Positions 38,919 to 50,400 of a DNA stretch of 64,000 bases are shown piece after piece (the first letter of the stretch is position 1; each line of letters begins with the position of its first letter). The position numbers and the translations under genes are program-made. The notes below the pieces were generated by a model. The model saw nothing but the letters and a program-made list of their open reading frames with translations, was not told where the DNA came from and did not search any database. This stretch comes from Bilabrum cf. latius. Its lineage: Eukaryota; Bigyra: Bicosoecida; Bigyra; Bicosoecida. The stretch is from NCBI GenBank assembly GCA_965178125.1, contig OZ237739.1, forward strand, positions 496,001 through 560,000, written 5' to 3'.

Positions 38919-40937
38919 TCACACGGACCACACTTTGTACAGGGCGATGCTGCCGTTCCCGGGAAGGGTGGCCTGGAGCGCGTCCGACTCCGGGTTGATC
39001 GTCCCGGGCACGTCCTGGCCAGCGAAGAGGTCCCTGGCTCGCAGCTGCACCCCCGCAGTCACGGGAGGAACCAGAGCGAGGCAGTGCCCGGATTCCTTCG
39101 CGCGCATCGTGCCGTCCGTCCTCAGCTCGACCTGCTGGTTGTCGCCCTGGTTGCACTCCCACGCGTCCGCAAACGAAGTGTTGAACTCCCACTGATCCAG
39201 ACAAAGGTCTGCATTCAGCGCGGAAGACAGGCTCCCGAACCCGGACCCGGGCCCGAAGGCGCTGCCCTGGGAGGGCGTCCACTTGAGGTCGTCTGCCCTG
39301 CACTTGGACTGGTCCCCCGAGCAGATCTGCACCTCGAGGCCCGTCCCGCTCTGGCCGTCGCAAGACACCGCCAGGCACCTGTCCAGCCTGCCACCGCGGT
39401 TGCGAAACTGCACCTGGCCATCGAGCCTCTCGCCCAGGTGCGCACTCGTCACACCGTCCGAGGACAGAATCTCCCACTGCTGCAGCGGGTCGCTCGGGTC
39501 GCACGACTCGCTCCAGTACACTGCCTCGAAGCCGGAGTGCGGCAGGTTCGACTTGCCCTCGCCCGCCACGCCGGGCTGCAGCACCGCGTTGCCCCACCCG
39601 CCAGTCAGGGTCATGGCACCGCCGGGGCCCCGGATGGCCGCTGCCTCCTTCTAGACGGCCTCCCATGCCTCATCAGCGAGGTCATCCGCGTGCACGCCCT
39701 GGCGCCAACCGGCGGCCTCCAGGCGAGCCCTCCGCGCCTGCACCTGTTCCTTCGTCTCTAGCTTGAGGCGACCCCAGCACTCCGGCCCGCACTTGACCGT
39801 GGACTCACCCGCGTTGTTGTTTAGCAGAGCCACCGCCCAGCTGCCGTCCACAAGCGGCCTCGCCCAAACGTTCGTGCCCCCGAGGGAGTTCAGGTCCTCG
39901 CCCACCACCCTCATGCCCTGAATGCCCATGGGGTCCTAGTCCACCGCAATGACCTCTGTGTTGCCCCACTGGCTCATGAAGGGCTCGCCCACCCCGTCGG
40001 GACCGACGTCCGCGCTGATGATCAAGGGCGCTGCCATGACGGACCACATGCCCATCTGGGACTTGGACTGGCCGGCCGTCTGGTACCACTGGTTGTTGTT
40101 GGAGGCATTCACTCGGGCGGAGAGGCGGTCATCGCGCTGCTCCTGGTCCCTGCCGCTGTTGAGCGGGCCGGTGGAGCCCGTGCCGTCTCCTTGCAGCAGG
40201 TCTGGGTCGTTCCAGCCCCCGGGCCCCGCGTACATGCCAAGGTACGCGTTTGCGTTGATTGCAGTGATGAGGTAGTACCAGTTGCGGCCATCTCCGTCCA
40301 CTCTCCAGAGATTTCCTATAGAATTGCCCTCTTCCGCAAAGTAGGGGTGCCACCCGCACAGCGAAAACACGATCGGCCGACCGGTCTCGTTGAAGGAATC
40401 ACGCCACAACTCGTACTGCTTCAATGCGGTCGGCTGGTCCTGCGGCGCGCCGCACGAATCGATCTTGGCATAGTCCGCCCCGCAGCTTGCAAAGTACTGC
40501 GCGTCATTCTTTTCGTGTCCCTCGGATCCGGGGGCGCTATAGTAGCTGGTCCCGCACTGCCTCGTGCCACGGCTTGTGTATAGTCCGTACGTTAGATGGC
40601 GAGTCTTGCCGTTCGCATCGATGTAACTTTGGTTGTGGATCCAGTCACCGAGAGACTTCATCCCGAACGGAAACTTGCCAGACTCCACTATGATGTCACC
40701 TGAGGCTGATCGCCCCTTCAGCCAGCCTTCATCAACGTGAACGCCGCCATAGCCAGCCTTTGCTAGACCAGATTTGATCAGAGCACCCGCGATGTAGCGC
40801 ATGCGCTGGTCCGTCACGTTGCTCGAACGGTCGTTCCAACTCGAGTACGCCATCGGAGGCGTTCGCGCAAGGCCATTGTTCAGAGCAACGGCAACACCAC
40901 TAAGTGCAACGCAAGAAAGTATGAGCGCTTGCCGCAT
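38919..40937 (-). CDS. Secreted GH27 alpha-galactosidase with C-terminal ricin-type lectin domain
   Basis: 672 residues, ATG at 40937, TGA at 38919-38921, no intron needed. Residues 1-18 are a signal peptide. The GH27 catalytic domain starts at NNGLARTPPMAYSSWN. It contains GLYTSRGT and ADYAKIDSC, with the nucleophile Asp about residue 160. It also contains WRVDGDG, with the acid/base Asp about residue 214 or 216, and GGWNDPDLL. The family's conserved end motif reads VIAVD-Q-DPMGIQG, where Q334 is encoded by TAG (39936-39938). A second TAG at 39651-39653 follows WEAV. The C-terminal half has the Q-W and CL-x-x-x motifs of a ricin B-type beta-trefoil carbohydrate-binding domain, such as CLAVSCDGQ and WECNQGDNQQ. 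It should hydrolyse terminal alpha-galactosides outside the cell or in lysosomes. A related GH27 substrate (alpha-N-acetylgalactosaminide) is not excluded. Confidence 0.92.
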
Positions 40938-41207
40938 ACCCTGTGCGCAAGGAAGAGGCTGTTGACGTTAATTGTGTCCAGCAGAAGTGCTGCAGAACCC
41001 TGGGATTGATGATGAGAAGGAAAAGCAATCACATGATAGACCTGGAGGGCTCAGTATCTCCGAGTTCATGCGCGAATGCACAGTGCGTGGTGTATAGACC
41101 AAGCACTCAAGCAGGACGCACAAGGCAGCACGGACTGTAGCTCAGCCCGCAGCTCTGCTCGAACAGCCCCGCCGCTTGCGTGGAGCCGCCCAGTCCCAAG
41201 CTCACCA

Positions 41208-42248
41208 TCAGCACGATCGGCTGATGGGAACGTTCAAGTAGTGCAGGTGATCGCTGACCGAAGTGGGGAAATCCAGCGAATCGCTGCAGGATGAGTCCTC
41301 CCCCGACCCGTCGCAGACCTTGTACGAGCTAGAGTCCTCCGTGTACCACACCTCCTGCGACGTGTGGTGGAAGCCCACCAGCTCCGGGGGCAGGTGCGGC
41401 ACGATATCGGCGTAGTGTACCACCCTGTACCACGTCCCCAGGGGCACCCGCTCCTAGAACGTGCTCGCATACGTCGAATCGCCGTCCCGCGGCTGCCCGA
41501 ACGAGTACCCGCTGACAGAGTACCCCAGGGCCTGCAGGTCGAAGGCGCACAAACCGGCCATCGCGGCCCCGAGGGAGTGCCCAGTAATATACACCGTGGA
41601 GCCGGGACCGAAGCCCATCGACTGCAGCGAAGCAAGCACGCCCCCTCGCAACAGGTCGTAGCTCTGCACGAAACCGTCGGCGACCTCGCAGCCGCTGCAG
41701 CCCTAGCGGGGGTACGGGACGTGCTTGATCGCCTTGATATCCTAGATCCTGCGGGGTGAGCTCAAGATACTAAAAAGGACTGAATCAACGGTGCACTGCG
41801 CCACACGCATGGGAAAGCTGCTTGGTCGCAAGGGGGCGGCTCACCAATTTTCGATGTTCGAAGTTCCCCTAAAGCTGACAATCGCCGCATTTTCGTTGCT
41901 GAGCTTTGCAGTAAATCCGCGAACGTCTTCCCCCGCATGGTAATGCACTCGTAAAGTAGAAACATCAACTGGAACGTGCTGGCAAGCCTCGCACGTCCAG
42001 TTCAGCAAGGTACTGTTGTCACAGTATGCAGCCGCAGACAAATACACGAACTAGAGCGCAGTGTTGGGGTCATAGCTGGCGAGGGCTGCGAAACACGAGC
42101 CAAATGAAACGCAGTTAATGTGAGAACTGGTTGCAACTAGGTAGCAATACCGCACTTCAAGCGATGCAAGAAACAATGCTGCATGATTCTCACCCTACGT
42201 ACTAAGAATTACCGCAAGAGCACCGGCTAGTACCTGAGGCACCCGCAT
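41208..42248 (-). CDS. Secreted class 3 (fungal-type) triacylglycerol lipase, three exons
   Basis: Exons 42248-42194, 42085-41845 and 41748-41208 join to 837 nt, 278 residues, ending in TGA. The start is ATG 42248 because it gives a signal peptide (MRVPQVLAGALAVILS) and both introns have GT-AG ends in phase. The family signatures are all present: FRGTSN (oxyanion region, about 90-95), GHSLGAAMAG with catalytic Ser157, YADIVPHLPP with Asp213, and SDHLHYL with His266. Several Cys suggest disulfides. Four TAGs are read as Gln: the last codon of exon 1 at 42195-42197, 42051-42053 (NTALQFVYLS), 41742-41744 and 41703-41705; a fifth is 41454-41456 (STFQERV). It acts on ester lipids outside the cell. 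The exact substrate is unknown. Confidence 0.9.
41749..41844 (-). other. Spliceosomal intron 2 of lipase gene (96 bp)
   Basis: GTGAGC donor and CCGCAG acceptor. It contains an in-frame TGA, so it must be removed; splicing joins IENW to IQDIKAIK, the expected lipase sequence. Confidence 0.88.
42086..42193 (-). other. Spliceosomal intron 1 of lipase gene (108 bp)
   Basis: GTGAGA donor, pyrimidine-rich 3' end and TTTCGCAG acceptor. Its length is a multiple of three with no TAA or TGA, so an unspliced transcript would stay in frame. Splicing joins the signal peptide to ALASYDPNTAL. Confidence 0.78.
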
Positions 42249-42575
42249 ACTTGACGTGTATTGGGCCCGAGAATGTTTCCCTTGTCCTAATATACCAGAT
42301 TCTGTTCGGAAGTACTCGTTACACTGTTGCAAGCGGTCGCAAAAGTTGCCTGATAGATGAAAAGTGCAGCGAGGGAGTGGTTGAGCACGCGTAATAATTT
42401 CAGCTAGAACAGCCAATGTTTCAACTAGTGCTCCACAGGCCGTGGCAACCAGGAGGCTCTCGCGCACTCCGTAGGTGGCTGGGCCCGCGAACCGGGACAT
42501 GACATGGCTCGGCTCACTCGGTCAACGCGCATGGGGCGCGGGGCCACACAGCCCCGCCCGTCTCCCACAGCTGAC
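42249..42575. other. Intergenic, upstream of lipase and downstream of oxidase
   Basis: 327 bp between two minus-strand genes. It should contain the lipase promoter and the oxidase 3' end. I see no further gene or clear motif. Confidence 0.6.
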
Positions 42576-44159
42576 TCACTCCTCCGACTCGAGAGCCTTC
42601 ACCCCAGGCAGCCGCTCCCTCAGGTAGTAGTTCAGCAGCAGCCCCCTGGGATCGAGCTCCCTGCGGATGGCCTCGAAGGACCCGATAGCAGAGGCCGGGT
42701 ACACCCTGGCCGTCTCCTGCGCCGTGGCATCGTTCCACTTGCCCCAGTGCCAGCGGCCCCCAAGCGGCTTGGCCAAAGAGGCGAGGGTGTCTGCGTACTG
42801 GTGGAACACGCTGAAGGGCCCGGTGCGGTTGGCCGTCCCCAGCGTGATCACAGAGACGACCCCGATGTCCTGGCCGTTCATTGGACTCAGCGCGACGTCG
42901 TCCGCCGCCACATATCGCATCCCGGTGAACAGGGCAAAGTCGGGCTCCCCCGGGGAGGGGTTCGCGGGGGGCTGCGGCAGCGAACCTTCGGCGAGGTTCA
43001 CCTGCTGGATGAGGCCATGCGCCTTGTCCACGGGCACGAAGTACTCCTCCTCCGTGTAGCGGATAGGGTCGTCGGCAGGGTGCGCCAGGGCCTTGAAGCT
43101 CCAGTCCACGCACACGGTGGAGGGACCCGAGGGGCGGGGCATCGCGCCGGGGCTGGCAGCTGCAGCTGCAGCGACGCCGATGCCCGAGGGGGGGTGTGCC
43201 CCGAATGGCGTCCTCAGGGCGGGCGGCTGCCTGCTGTCGCTCGCGAGCTGCCTGCCCGTGAGCCGCTCCATGTCCTCATGTGCGTGCCTGAGTGGGTCCA
43301 CGCCACGGACCACCAAACCAGCGGGTTCGGAAGGTGTGCCATCGTGCGATGCAGCTGCACCGGAGGGCCAACAAGGCACGATGGTGCTGTTGAGAGGTAC
43401 GGGCTCGCGGAGCAGCAGAGTGGCGTTCTGCGTGTGCGGGGTCCAGTACCACTACATGCGGTCGAATTGGTCGTAAATAGAAGGGATTGCGGGCATCAGG
43501 TCGCCCAGCAGGTACGGCGTGGCGGTCCGCCTGAGCTTGAAGGCCGGGACGGTCCGCACCGTGACGCGAACAACGACGCCCAGAGCACCAAGGCCCACCC
43601 TGGCTACCTTCAAAATGTCCGGTCGCTAATCTGCCTTCTCTGATACGTCCAATATCGTGCCATTGGCGAGGATAAGGCGCATGCCAACAATTGTCGTTGC
43701 CATCGAGCCGAGATGCTTGCCGGTGCCGTGGGTGCTTGTTTGCGTCGCGCCCGCGATGCTTTGCTGGGCAATGGCCCCCGTATTCGGCAGGGCCAGCTGC
43801 TTGGCGAGCAAAGCATTATTTAGTTCATATACCCTGATCCCAGCCTGCACGGTCACGTCTGCCCCTGGCTTGCCGTCGCCGCGAGCCGCAACACTCAGCA
43901 CGCTCTTCAGGGCATCAAGCTGTAGCATCACGCCCTCACTCAATGGAATGGCCGAAAAGCTATGTCCCGCCCCAACCGTTTTAATTGAAACCCCCATCTT
44001 GCTGGCGGAAGTCACCGCTTCGATGACTTCCTCCTCGCTCTTTGGGTGGACCAAACGCTGGGGCCAGCACTGCTAGCGCCCATCCCAATTCTGCCAATAG
44101 TCAGCAGACACGCACAACAGCGAAATCGACGCCAATAGCACGAATGATAGGACTCTCAT
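42576..44159 (-). CDS. Secreted FAD-linked aldonolactone oxidase (D-arabinono-1,4-lactone / L-gulonolactone oxidase family)
   Basis: 527 residues, no intron needed, TGA stop. ATG 44159 is chosen because it gives a signal peptide (MRVLSFVLLASISLLCVSA) just before DYWQNWDGR. The N-terminal FAD domain of the vanillyl-alcohol oxidase family shows GAGHSFS (His66, the position of covalent FAD attachment in relatives) and STHGTGKHLGS. VGLGALGVVVRVTVR follows at about residues 185-200, and the C-terminal HWGK (471-474) is the family's HWxK motif. Three TAGs read as Gln: 44073-44075, 43626-43628 and 43452-43454. Relatives oxidise aldono-1,4-lactones to ascorbate or erythroascorbate and make H2O2. A Pro/Ala-rich insert around residues 285-345 looks lineage-specific. 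The signal peptide suggests a secretory-pathway or external enzyme; substrate is inferred only from family. Confidence 0.88.
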
Positions 44160-44471
44160 GCCTCTGCGCAGGCAGACTTTGCTCGATCTGTTTTGCGGTT
44201 CGCAGCGGTAAATAAGGAACCGACTGGAACGTTCGCCTTCAGTTTCGCAGCCAGCCGAACTGCAGCCTTCAGAACTCTTCACTGCTGCCCGATTAAACAA
44301 AAATCATAAGATTCAACTGATTTTTTGTGGCTTATCTTGCTAGAACCAAAACTGCTGCTTGTATACGCCACTCATAGCACGCTATCGGCAGCCAAGCATA
44401 GCGACCAAACCGACGCACAGCCAAGCATTGCGACCTCGCGAGGCCAAGACCAACGACAAGGCGGATCCGCG
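44160..44471. other. Divergent promoter region
   Basis: 312 bp between the start codons of the minus-strand oxidase and the plus-strand membrane protein, so it should carry both promoters. An imperfect 15-bp direct repeat (CCAAGCATAGCGACC / CCAAGCATTGCGACC) lies near 44392 and 44421. The plus-strand frame is open from a TAA at 44307-44309. Confidence 0.45.
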
Positions 44472-47400
44472 ATGGAATTGGGTGATTACACACTCTCACA
44501 GTAGAATGGAACGCATAATGGCACTGTAGCACCGTTTTTCTTGCGGCCGTGGGAGGGGCTGGCGGTCTGGGTGTGGCTGGTCTTGCTTGCAGTAGCCACT
44601 ATCGGATGCATCATTGGGTGTGTGTGCTGCAGCTACTGGTTGTGCGGTGCTAATCACCAGAGGGCAAAGTCGGATACGCCAGGCAGTGAAGACCACGATG
44701 CTCTTGTGCCTCTGCTTGCTGGCAACCCCTAGCAGACCGATGAATTACCACCAGCGACAGATCCTTACGACGGAAGCGCTATGCAAGCATCAGACGATGC
44801 AAGTTGGAAGAGTTCACTTGTGGAGCGTGTCAGGCCGGTACCAAAACGCCCTGCCGTGCGGTACGCAGACCAAGCAGCGAACCTGCCGGCCGATCGGCGC
44901 TGTGTGTCTGCGACCAGTTCAAGATCCGAGGGCTCGGTGCATAAAGTGGATGAAGAATCAGACTATCTGCTAGACACTGCGGTCACTGAGTAGCGCATTC
45001 CCCCGACCAGAGCCTCACGATCCAAAGCGCCCGACTCCGTGCGCGGGGCGGTAGAGCACACTACAACCGCGACGGATGAGCACTGGCCTGTTTCGGATGC
45101 CTCGCAGGCGGGCAGCACGGGCGTGCCTGTGGCCATACCACCCAGAGACCCAGCGGAGGTCGCTATCCCGAGCTCCTCGCCTAATGCGAAGCCTCGCTCC
45201 ACGAGCTCTCGCGCGGGGGGCTCCATCGGTGGCAGTTTGCCTGGCCGACGTGGCCTCGTAACTGCTCCAAGCGCGTTCAGGTACCGGGATCCGTGCGAGT
45301 CGGTCAGTCCAGAGAACAGCTCGCTAAATGGTACGAATCAGTAGACACCACACTCAAACGATTCAAGGCGGCATGGTTCCGCCACTCAGTCAAGGCATAG
45401 CATGGAGGCTGCCGGACCGGCAACCGAACCAGCACAAGAACCACATTCCGAGCCAATCAGCCAGACGCACGACATGCTAGCCCCAGACACTCGCCAAGCT
45501 CTCGTACCAACAAATGGCGCCGCAAAAACAACAGGAAACATACAACGAAGACCCGACGACAACCGTGGCAGTGTGGCTGAGCCGGACAGGGATGGCGGGG
45601 AGGCGGCCACAGCTGACGCTGGCACTGGCACTGGCAGTGGCAGTGGGTCTGTGACTGGCCCCGAGGGCGAGGATGGCGGTGTGGCTGAGCCGGACAGGGA
45701 TGGCGGGGAGGCGGCCACAGCTGACGCTGCCACTGGCACTGGCAGTGGCAGTGGGTCTGTGACTGGCCCCGAGGGCGAGGATGGCGGTGTGGCTGAGCCG
45801 GACAGGGATGGCGGGGAGGCGGCCACAGCTGACGCTGGCACTGGCACTGGCAGTGGCAGTGGGTCTGTGACTGGCCCCGAGGGCGAGGATGGCGGTGTGG
45901 CTGAGCCGGACAGGGATGGTGGGGAGGCGGCCACAGCTGACGCTGGCGCTGGCACTGGCACTGGCAGCGGGTCTGTGACTGGCCCCGAGGGCGAGGATGG
46001 CGGTGTGGCTGAGCCGGACAGGGATGGCGGGGAGGCGGCCACAGCTGACGCTGGCACTGCCACTGGCACTGGCAGTGGCAGTGGCAGTGGGTCTGTGACT
46101 GGCCCCGAGGGCGAGGATGGCGGTGTGGCTGAGCCAGACAGGGATGGCGGGGAGGCGGCCACAGCTGACGCTGGCAGTGGCAGTGGGTCTGTGACTGGCC
46201 CCGAGGGCGAGGATGGCGGTGTGGCTGAGCCAGACAGGGATGGTGGGGAGGCGGCCACAGCTGACGCTGCCACTGGCACTGGCACTGGCAGTGGGTCTGT
46301 GACTGGCCCCGAGGGCGAGGATGGCGGTGTGGCTGAGCCGGACAGGGATGGCGGGGAGGCGGCCACAGCTGACGCTGGCGCTGGCACTGGCACTGGCAGT
46401 GGGTCTGTGACTGGCCCCGAGGGCGAGGATGGCGGTGTGGCTGAGCCGGACAGGGATGGCGGGGAGGCGGCCACAGCTGACGCTGGCACTGGCACTGGCA
46501 GTGGCAGTGGGTCTGTGACTAGCCCCGAGGGCGAGGATGGCGGTGTGGCTGAGCCGGACAGGGATGGCGGGGAGGCGGCCACAGCTGACGCTGCCACTGG
46601 CACTGGCAGCGGCAGTGGGTCTGTGACTGGCCCCGAGGGCGAGGATGGCGGTGTGGCTGAGCCGGACAGGGATGGCGGGGAGGCGGCCACAGCTGACGCT
46701 GCCACTGCCACTGGCAGTGGCAGCGGCAGTGGGTCTGTGACTGGCCCCGAGGGCGAGGATGGCGGTGTGGCTGAGCCGGACAGGGATGGCGGGGAGGCGG
46801 CCACAGCTGACGCTGGCGCTGGCACTGGCAGTGGCAGTGGCAGTGGGTCTGTGACTGGCCCCGAGGGCGAGGATGGCGGTGTGGCTGAGCCGGACAGGGA
46901 TGGCGGGGAGGCGGCCACAGCTGACGCTGGCACTGCCACTGGCACTGGCAGTGGGTCTGTGACTGGCCCCGAGGGCGAGGATGGCGGTGTGGCTGAGCCG
47001 GACAGGGATGGCGGGGAGGCGGCCACAGCTGACGCTGCCACTGGCACTGGCAGCGGCAGTGGGTCTGTGACTGGCCCCGAGGGCGAGGATGGCGGTGTGG
47101 CTGAGCCGGACAGGGATGGCGGGGAGGCGGCCACAGCTGACGCTGCCACTGCCACTGGCAGTGGCAGCGGCAGTGGGTCTGTGACTGGCCCCGAGGGCGA
47201 GGATGGCGGTGTGGCTGAGCCGGACAGGGATGGCGGGGAGGCGGCCACAGCTGACGCTGGCACTGGCAGTGGCTCTGGCAGTGGGTCTGTGACTGGCCCC
47301 GAGGGCGAGGATGGCGGTGTGGCTGAGCCGGACAGGGATGGCGGGGAGGCGGCCACAGCTGACGCTGGCACTGGCACTGGCACTGGCAGTGGGTCTGTGA

Positions 47401-50400
47401 CTGGCCCCGAGGGCGAGGATAGCGGTGTGGCTGAGCCGGACAGGGATGGCGGGGAGGCGGCCACAGCTGACGCTGGCACTGCCACTGGCACTGGCAGCGG
47501 CAGTGGGTCTGTGACTGGCCCCGAGGGCGAGGATGGCGGTGTGGCTGAGCCGGACAGGGATGGCGGGGAGGCGGCCACAGCTGACGCTGCCACTGGCACT
47601 GGCACTGGCAGTGGCAGTGGGTCTGTGACTGGCCCCGAGGGCGAGGATGGCGGTGTGGCTGAGCCGGACAGGGATGGCGGGGAGGCGGCCACAGCTGACG
47701 CTGGCACTGGCAGTGGCAGTGGCAGCGGCAGTGGGTCTGTGACTGGCCCCGAGGGCGAGGATGGCGGTGTGGCTGAGCCGGACAGGGATGGCGGGGAGGC
47801 GGCCACAGCTGACGCTGGCACTGGCACTGGCAGTGGCAGTGGCAGTGGGTCTGTGACTGGCCCCGAGGGCGAGGATGGCGGTGTGGCTGAGCCGGACAGG
47901 GATGGCGGGGAGGCGGCCACAGCTGACGCTGCCACTGGCACTGGCACTGGCACTGGCAGTGGGTCTGTGACTGGCCCCGAGGGCGAGGATGGCGGTGTGG
48001 CTGAGCCGGACAGGGATGGCGGGGAGGCGGCCACAGCTGACGCTGGCACTGCCACTGGCACTGGCAGTGGGTCTGTGACTGGCCCCGAGGGCGAGGATGG
48101 CGGTGTGGCTGAGCCGGACAGGGATAGCGGGGAGGCGGCCACAGCTGACGCTGGCGCTGGCAGTGGGTCTGTGACTGGCCCCGAGGGCGAGGATGGCGGT
48201 GTGGCTGAGCCGGACAGGGATGGCGGGGAGGCGGCCACAGCTGACGCTGCCACTGGCAGTGGCAGTGGCAGTGGGTCTGTGACTGGCCCCGAGGGCGAGG
48301 ATGGCGGTGTGGCTGAGCCGGACAGGGATGGCGGGGAGGCGGCCACAGCTGACGCTGCCACTGGCAGTGGCAGTGGCAGTGGGTCTGTGACTGGCCCCGA
48401 GGGCGAGGATGGCGGTGTGGCTGAGCCGGACAGGGATGGCGGGGAGGCGGCCACAGCTGACGCTGGCACTGGCACTGGCAGTGGCAGTGGGTCTGTGACT
48501 GGCCCCGAGGGCGAGGATGGCGGTGTGGCTGAGCCGGACAGGGATGGCGGGGAGGCGGCCACAGCTGACGCTGCCACTGGCACTGGCACTGGCAGTGGCA
48601 GTGGGTCTGTGACTGGCCCCGAGGGCGAGGATGGCGGTGTGGCTGAGCCGGACAGGGATGGCGGGGAGGCGGCCACAGCTGACGCTGGCGCTGGCAGTGG
48701 CACTGGCACTGGCAGCGGCAGTGGCAGTGGGTCTGTGACTGGCCCCGAGGGCGAGGATGGCGGTGTGGCTGAGCCGGACAGGGATGGCGGGGAGGCGGCC
48801 ACAGCTGACGCTGCCACTGGCACTGGCACTGGCACTGGCACTGGCAGCGGGTCTGTGACTGGCCCCGAGGGCGAGGATGGCGGTGTGGCTGAGCCAGACA
48901 GGGATGGCGGGGAGGCGGCCACAGCTGACGCTGGCGCTGGCAGTGGCACTGGCACTGGCAGCGGCAGTGGCAGTGGGTCTGTGACTGGCCCCGAGGGCGA
49001 GGATGGCGGTGTGGCTGAGCTGGACAGGGATGGCGGGGAGGCGGCCACAGCTGACGCTGGCAGTGGCAGTGGCAGTGGCAGTGGCAGTGGCAGTGGGTCT
49101 GTGACTGGCCCCGAGGGCGAGGATGGCGGTGTGGCTGAGCCGGACAGGGATGGCGGGGAGGCGGCCACAGCTGACGCTGCCACTGGCACTGGCAGTGGCA
49201 GTGGGTCTGTGACTGGCCCCGAGGGCGAGGATGGCGGTGTGGCTGAGCCGGACAGGGATGGCGGGGAGGCGGCCACAGCTGACGCTGGCACTGGCAGTGG
49301 CAGTGGCAGTGGCAGTGGGTCTGTGACTGGCCCCGAGGGCGAGGATGGCGGTGTGGCTGAGCCGGACAGGGATGGCGGGGAGGCGGCCACAGCTGACGCT
49401 GCCACTGGCAGTGGCAGTGGCAGTGGGTCTGTGACTGGCCCCGAGGGCGAGGATGGCGGTGTGGCTGAGCCGGACAGGGATGGCGGGGAGGCGGCCACAG
49501 CTGACGCTGGCGCTGGCAGTGGCACTGGCACTGGCAGCGGCAGTGGCAGTGGGTCTGTGACTGGCCCCGAGGGCGAGGATGGCGGTGTGGCTGAGCCGGA
49601 CAGGGATGGCGGGGAGGCGGCCACAGCTGACGCTGCCACTGGCAGTGGCAGTGGCAGTGGGTCTGTGACTGGCCCCGAGGGCGAGGATGGCGGTGTGGCT
49701 GAGCCGGACAGGGATGGCGGGGAGGCGGCCACAGCTGACGCTGGCACTGGCAGTGGCAGTGGCAGTGGGTCTGTGACTGGCCCCGAGGGCGAGGATGGCG
49801 GTGTGGCTGAGCCGGACAGGGATGGCGGGGAGGCGGCCACAGCTGACGCTGCCACTGGCACTGGCACTGGCAGTGGCAGTGGGTCTGTGACTGGCCCCGA
49901 GGGCGAGGATGGCGGTGTGGCTGAGCCGGACAGGGATGGCGGGGAGGCGGCCACAGCTGACGCTGGCGCTGGCAGTGGCACTGGCACTGGCAGCGGCAGT
50001 GGCAGTGGGTCTGTGACTGGCCCCGAGGGCGAGGATGGCGGTGTGGCTGAGCTGGACAGGGATGGCGGGGAGGCGGCCACAGCTGACGCTGGCAGTGGCA
50101 GTGGCAGTGGCAGTGGCAGTGGGTCTGTGACTGGCCCCGAGGGCGAGGATGGCGGTGTGGCTGAGCCGGACAGGGATGGCGGGGAGGCGGCCACAGCTGA
50201 CGCTGGCACTGGCACTGGCAGTGGCAGTGGGTCTGTGACTGGCCCCGAGGGCGAGGATGGCGGTGTGGCTGAGCCGGACAGGGATGGCGGGGAGGCGGCC
50301 ACAGCTGACGCTGCCACTGGCGCTGGCAGTGGCAGTGGCAGTGGGTCTGTGACTGGCCCCGAGGGCGAGGATGGCGGTGTGGCTGAGCCGGACAGGGATG

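Noticed and set aside
42504-43643. Plus-strand ORF of 379 codons opposite the lactone oxidase
   Set aside because: Antisense shadow of a gene with clear FAD-oxidase motifs.
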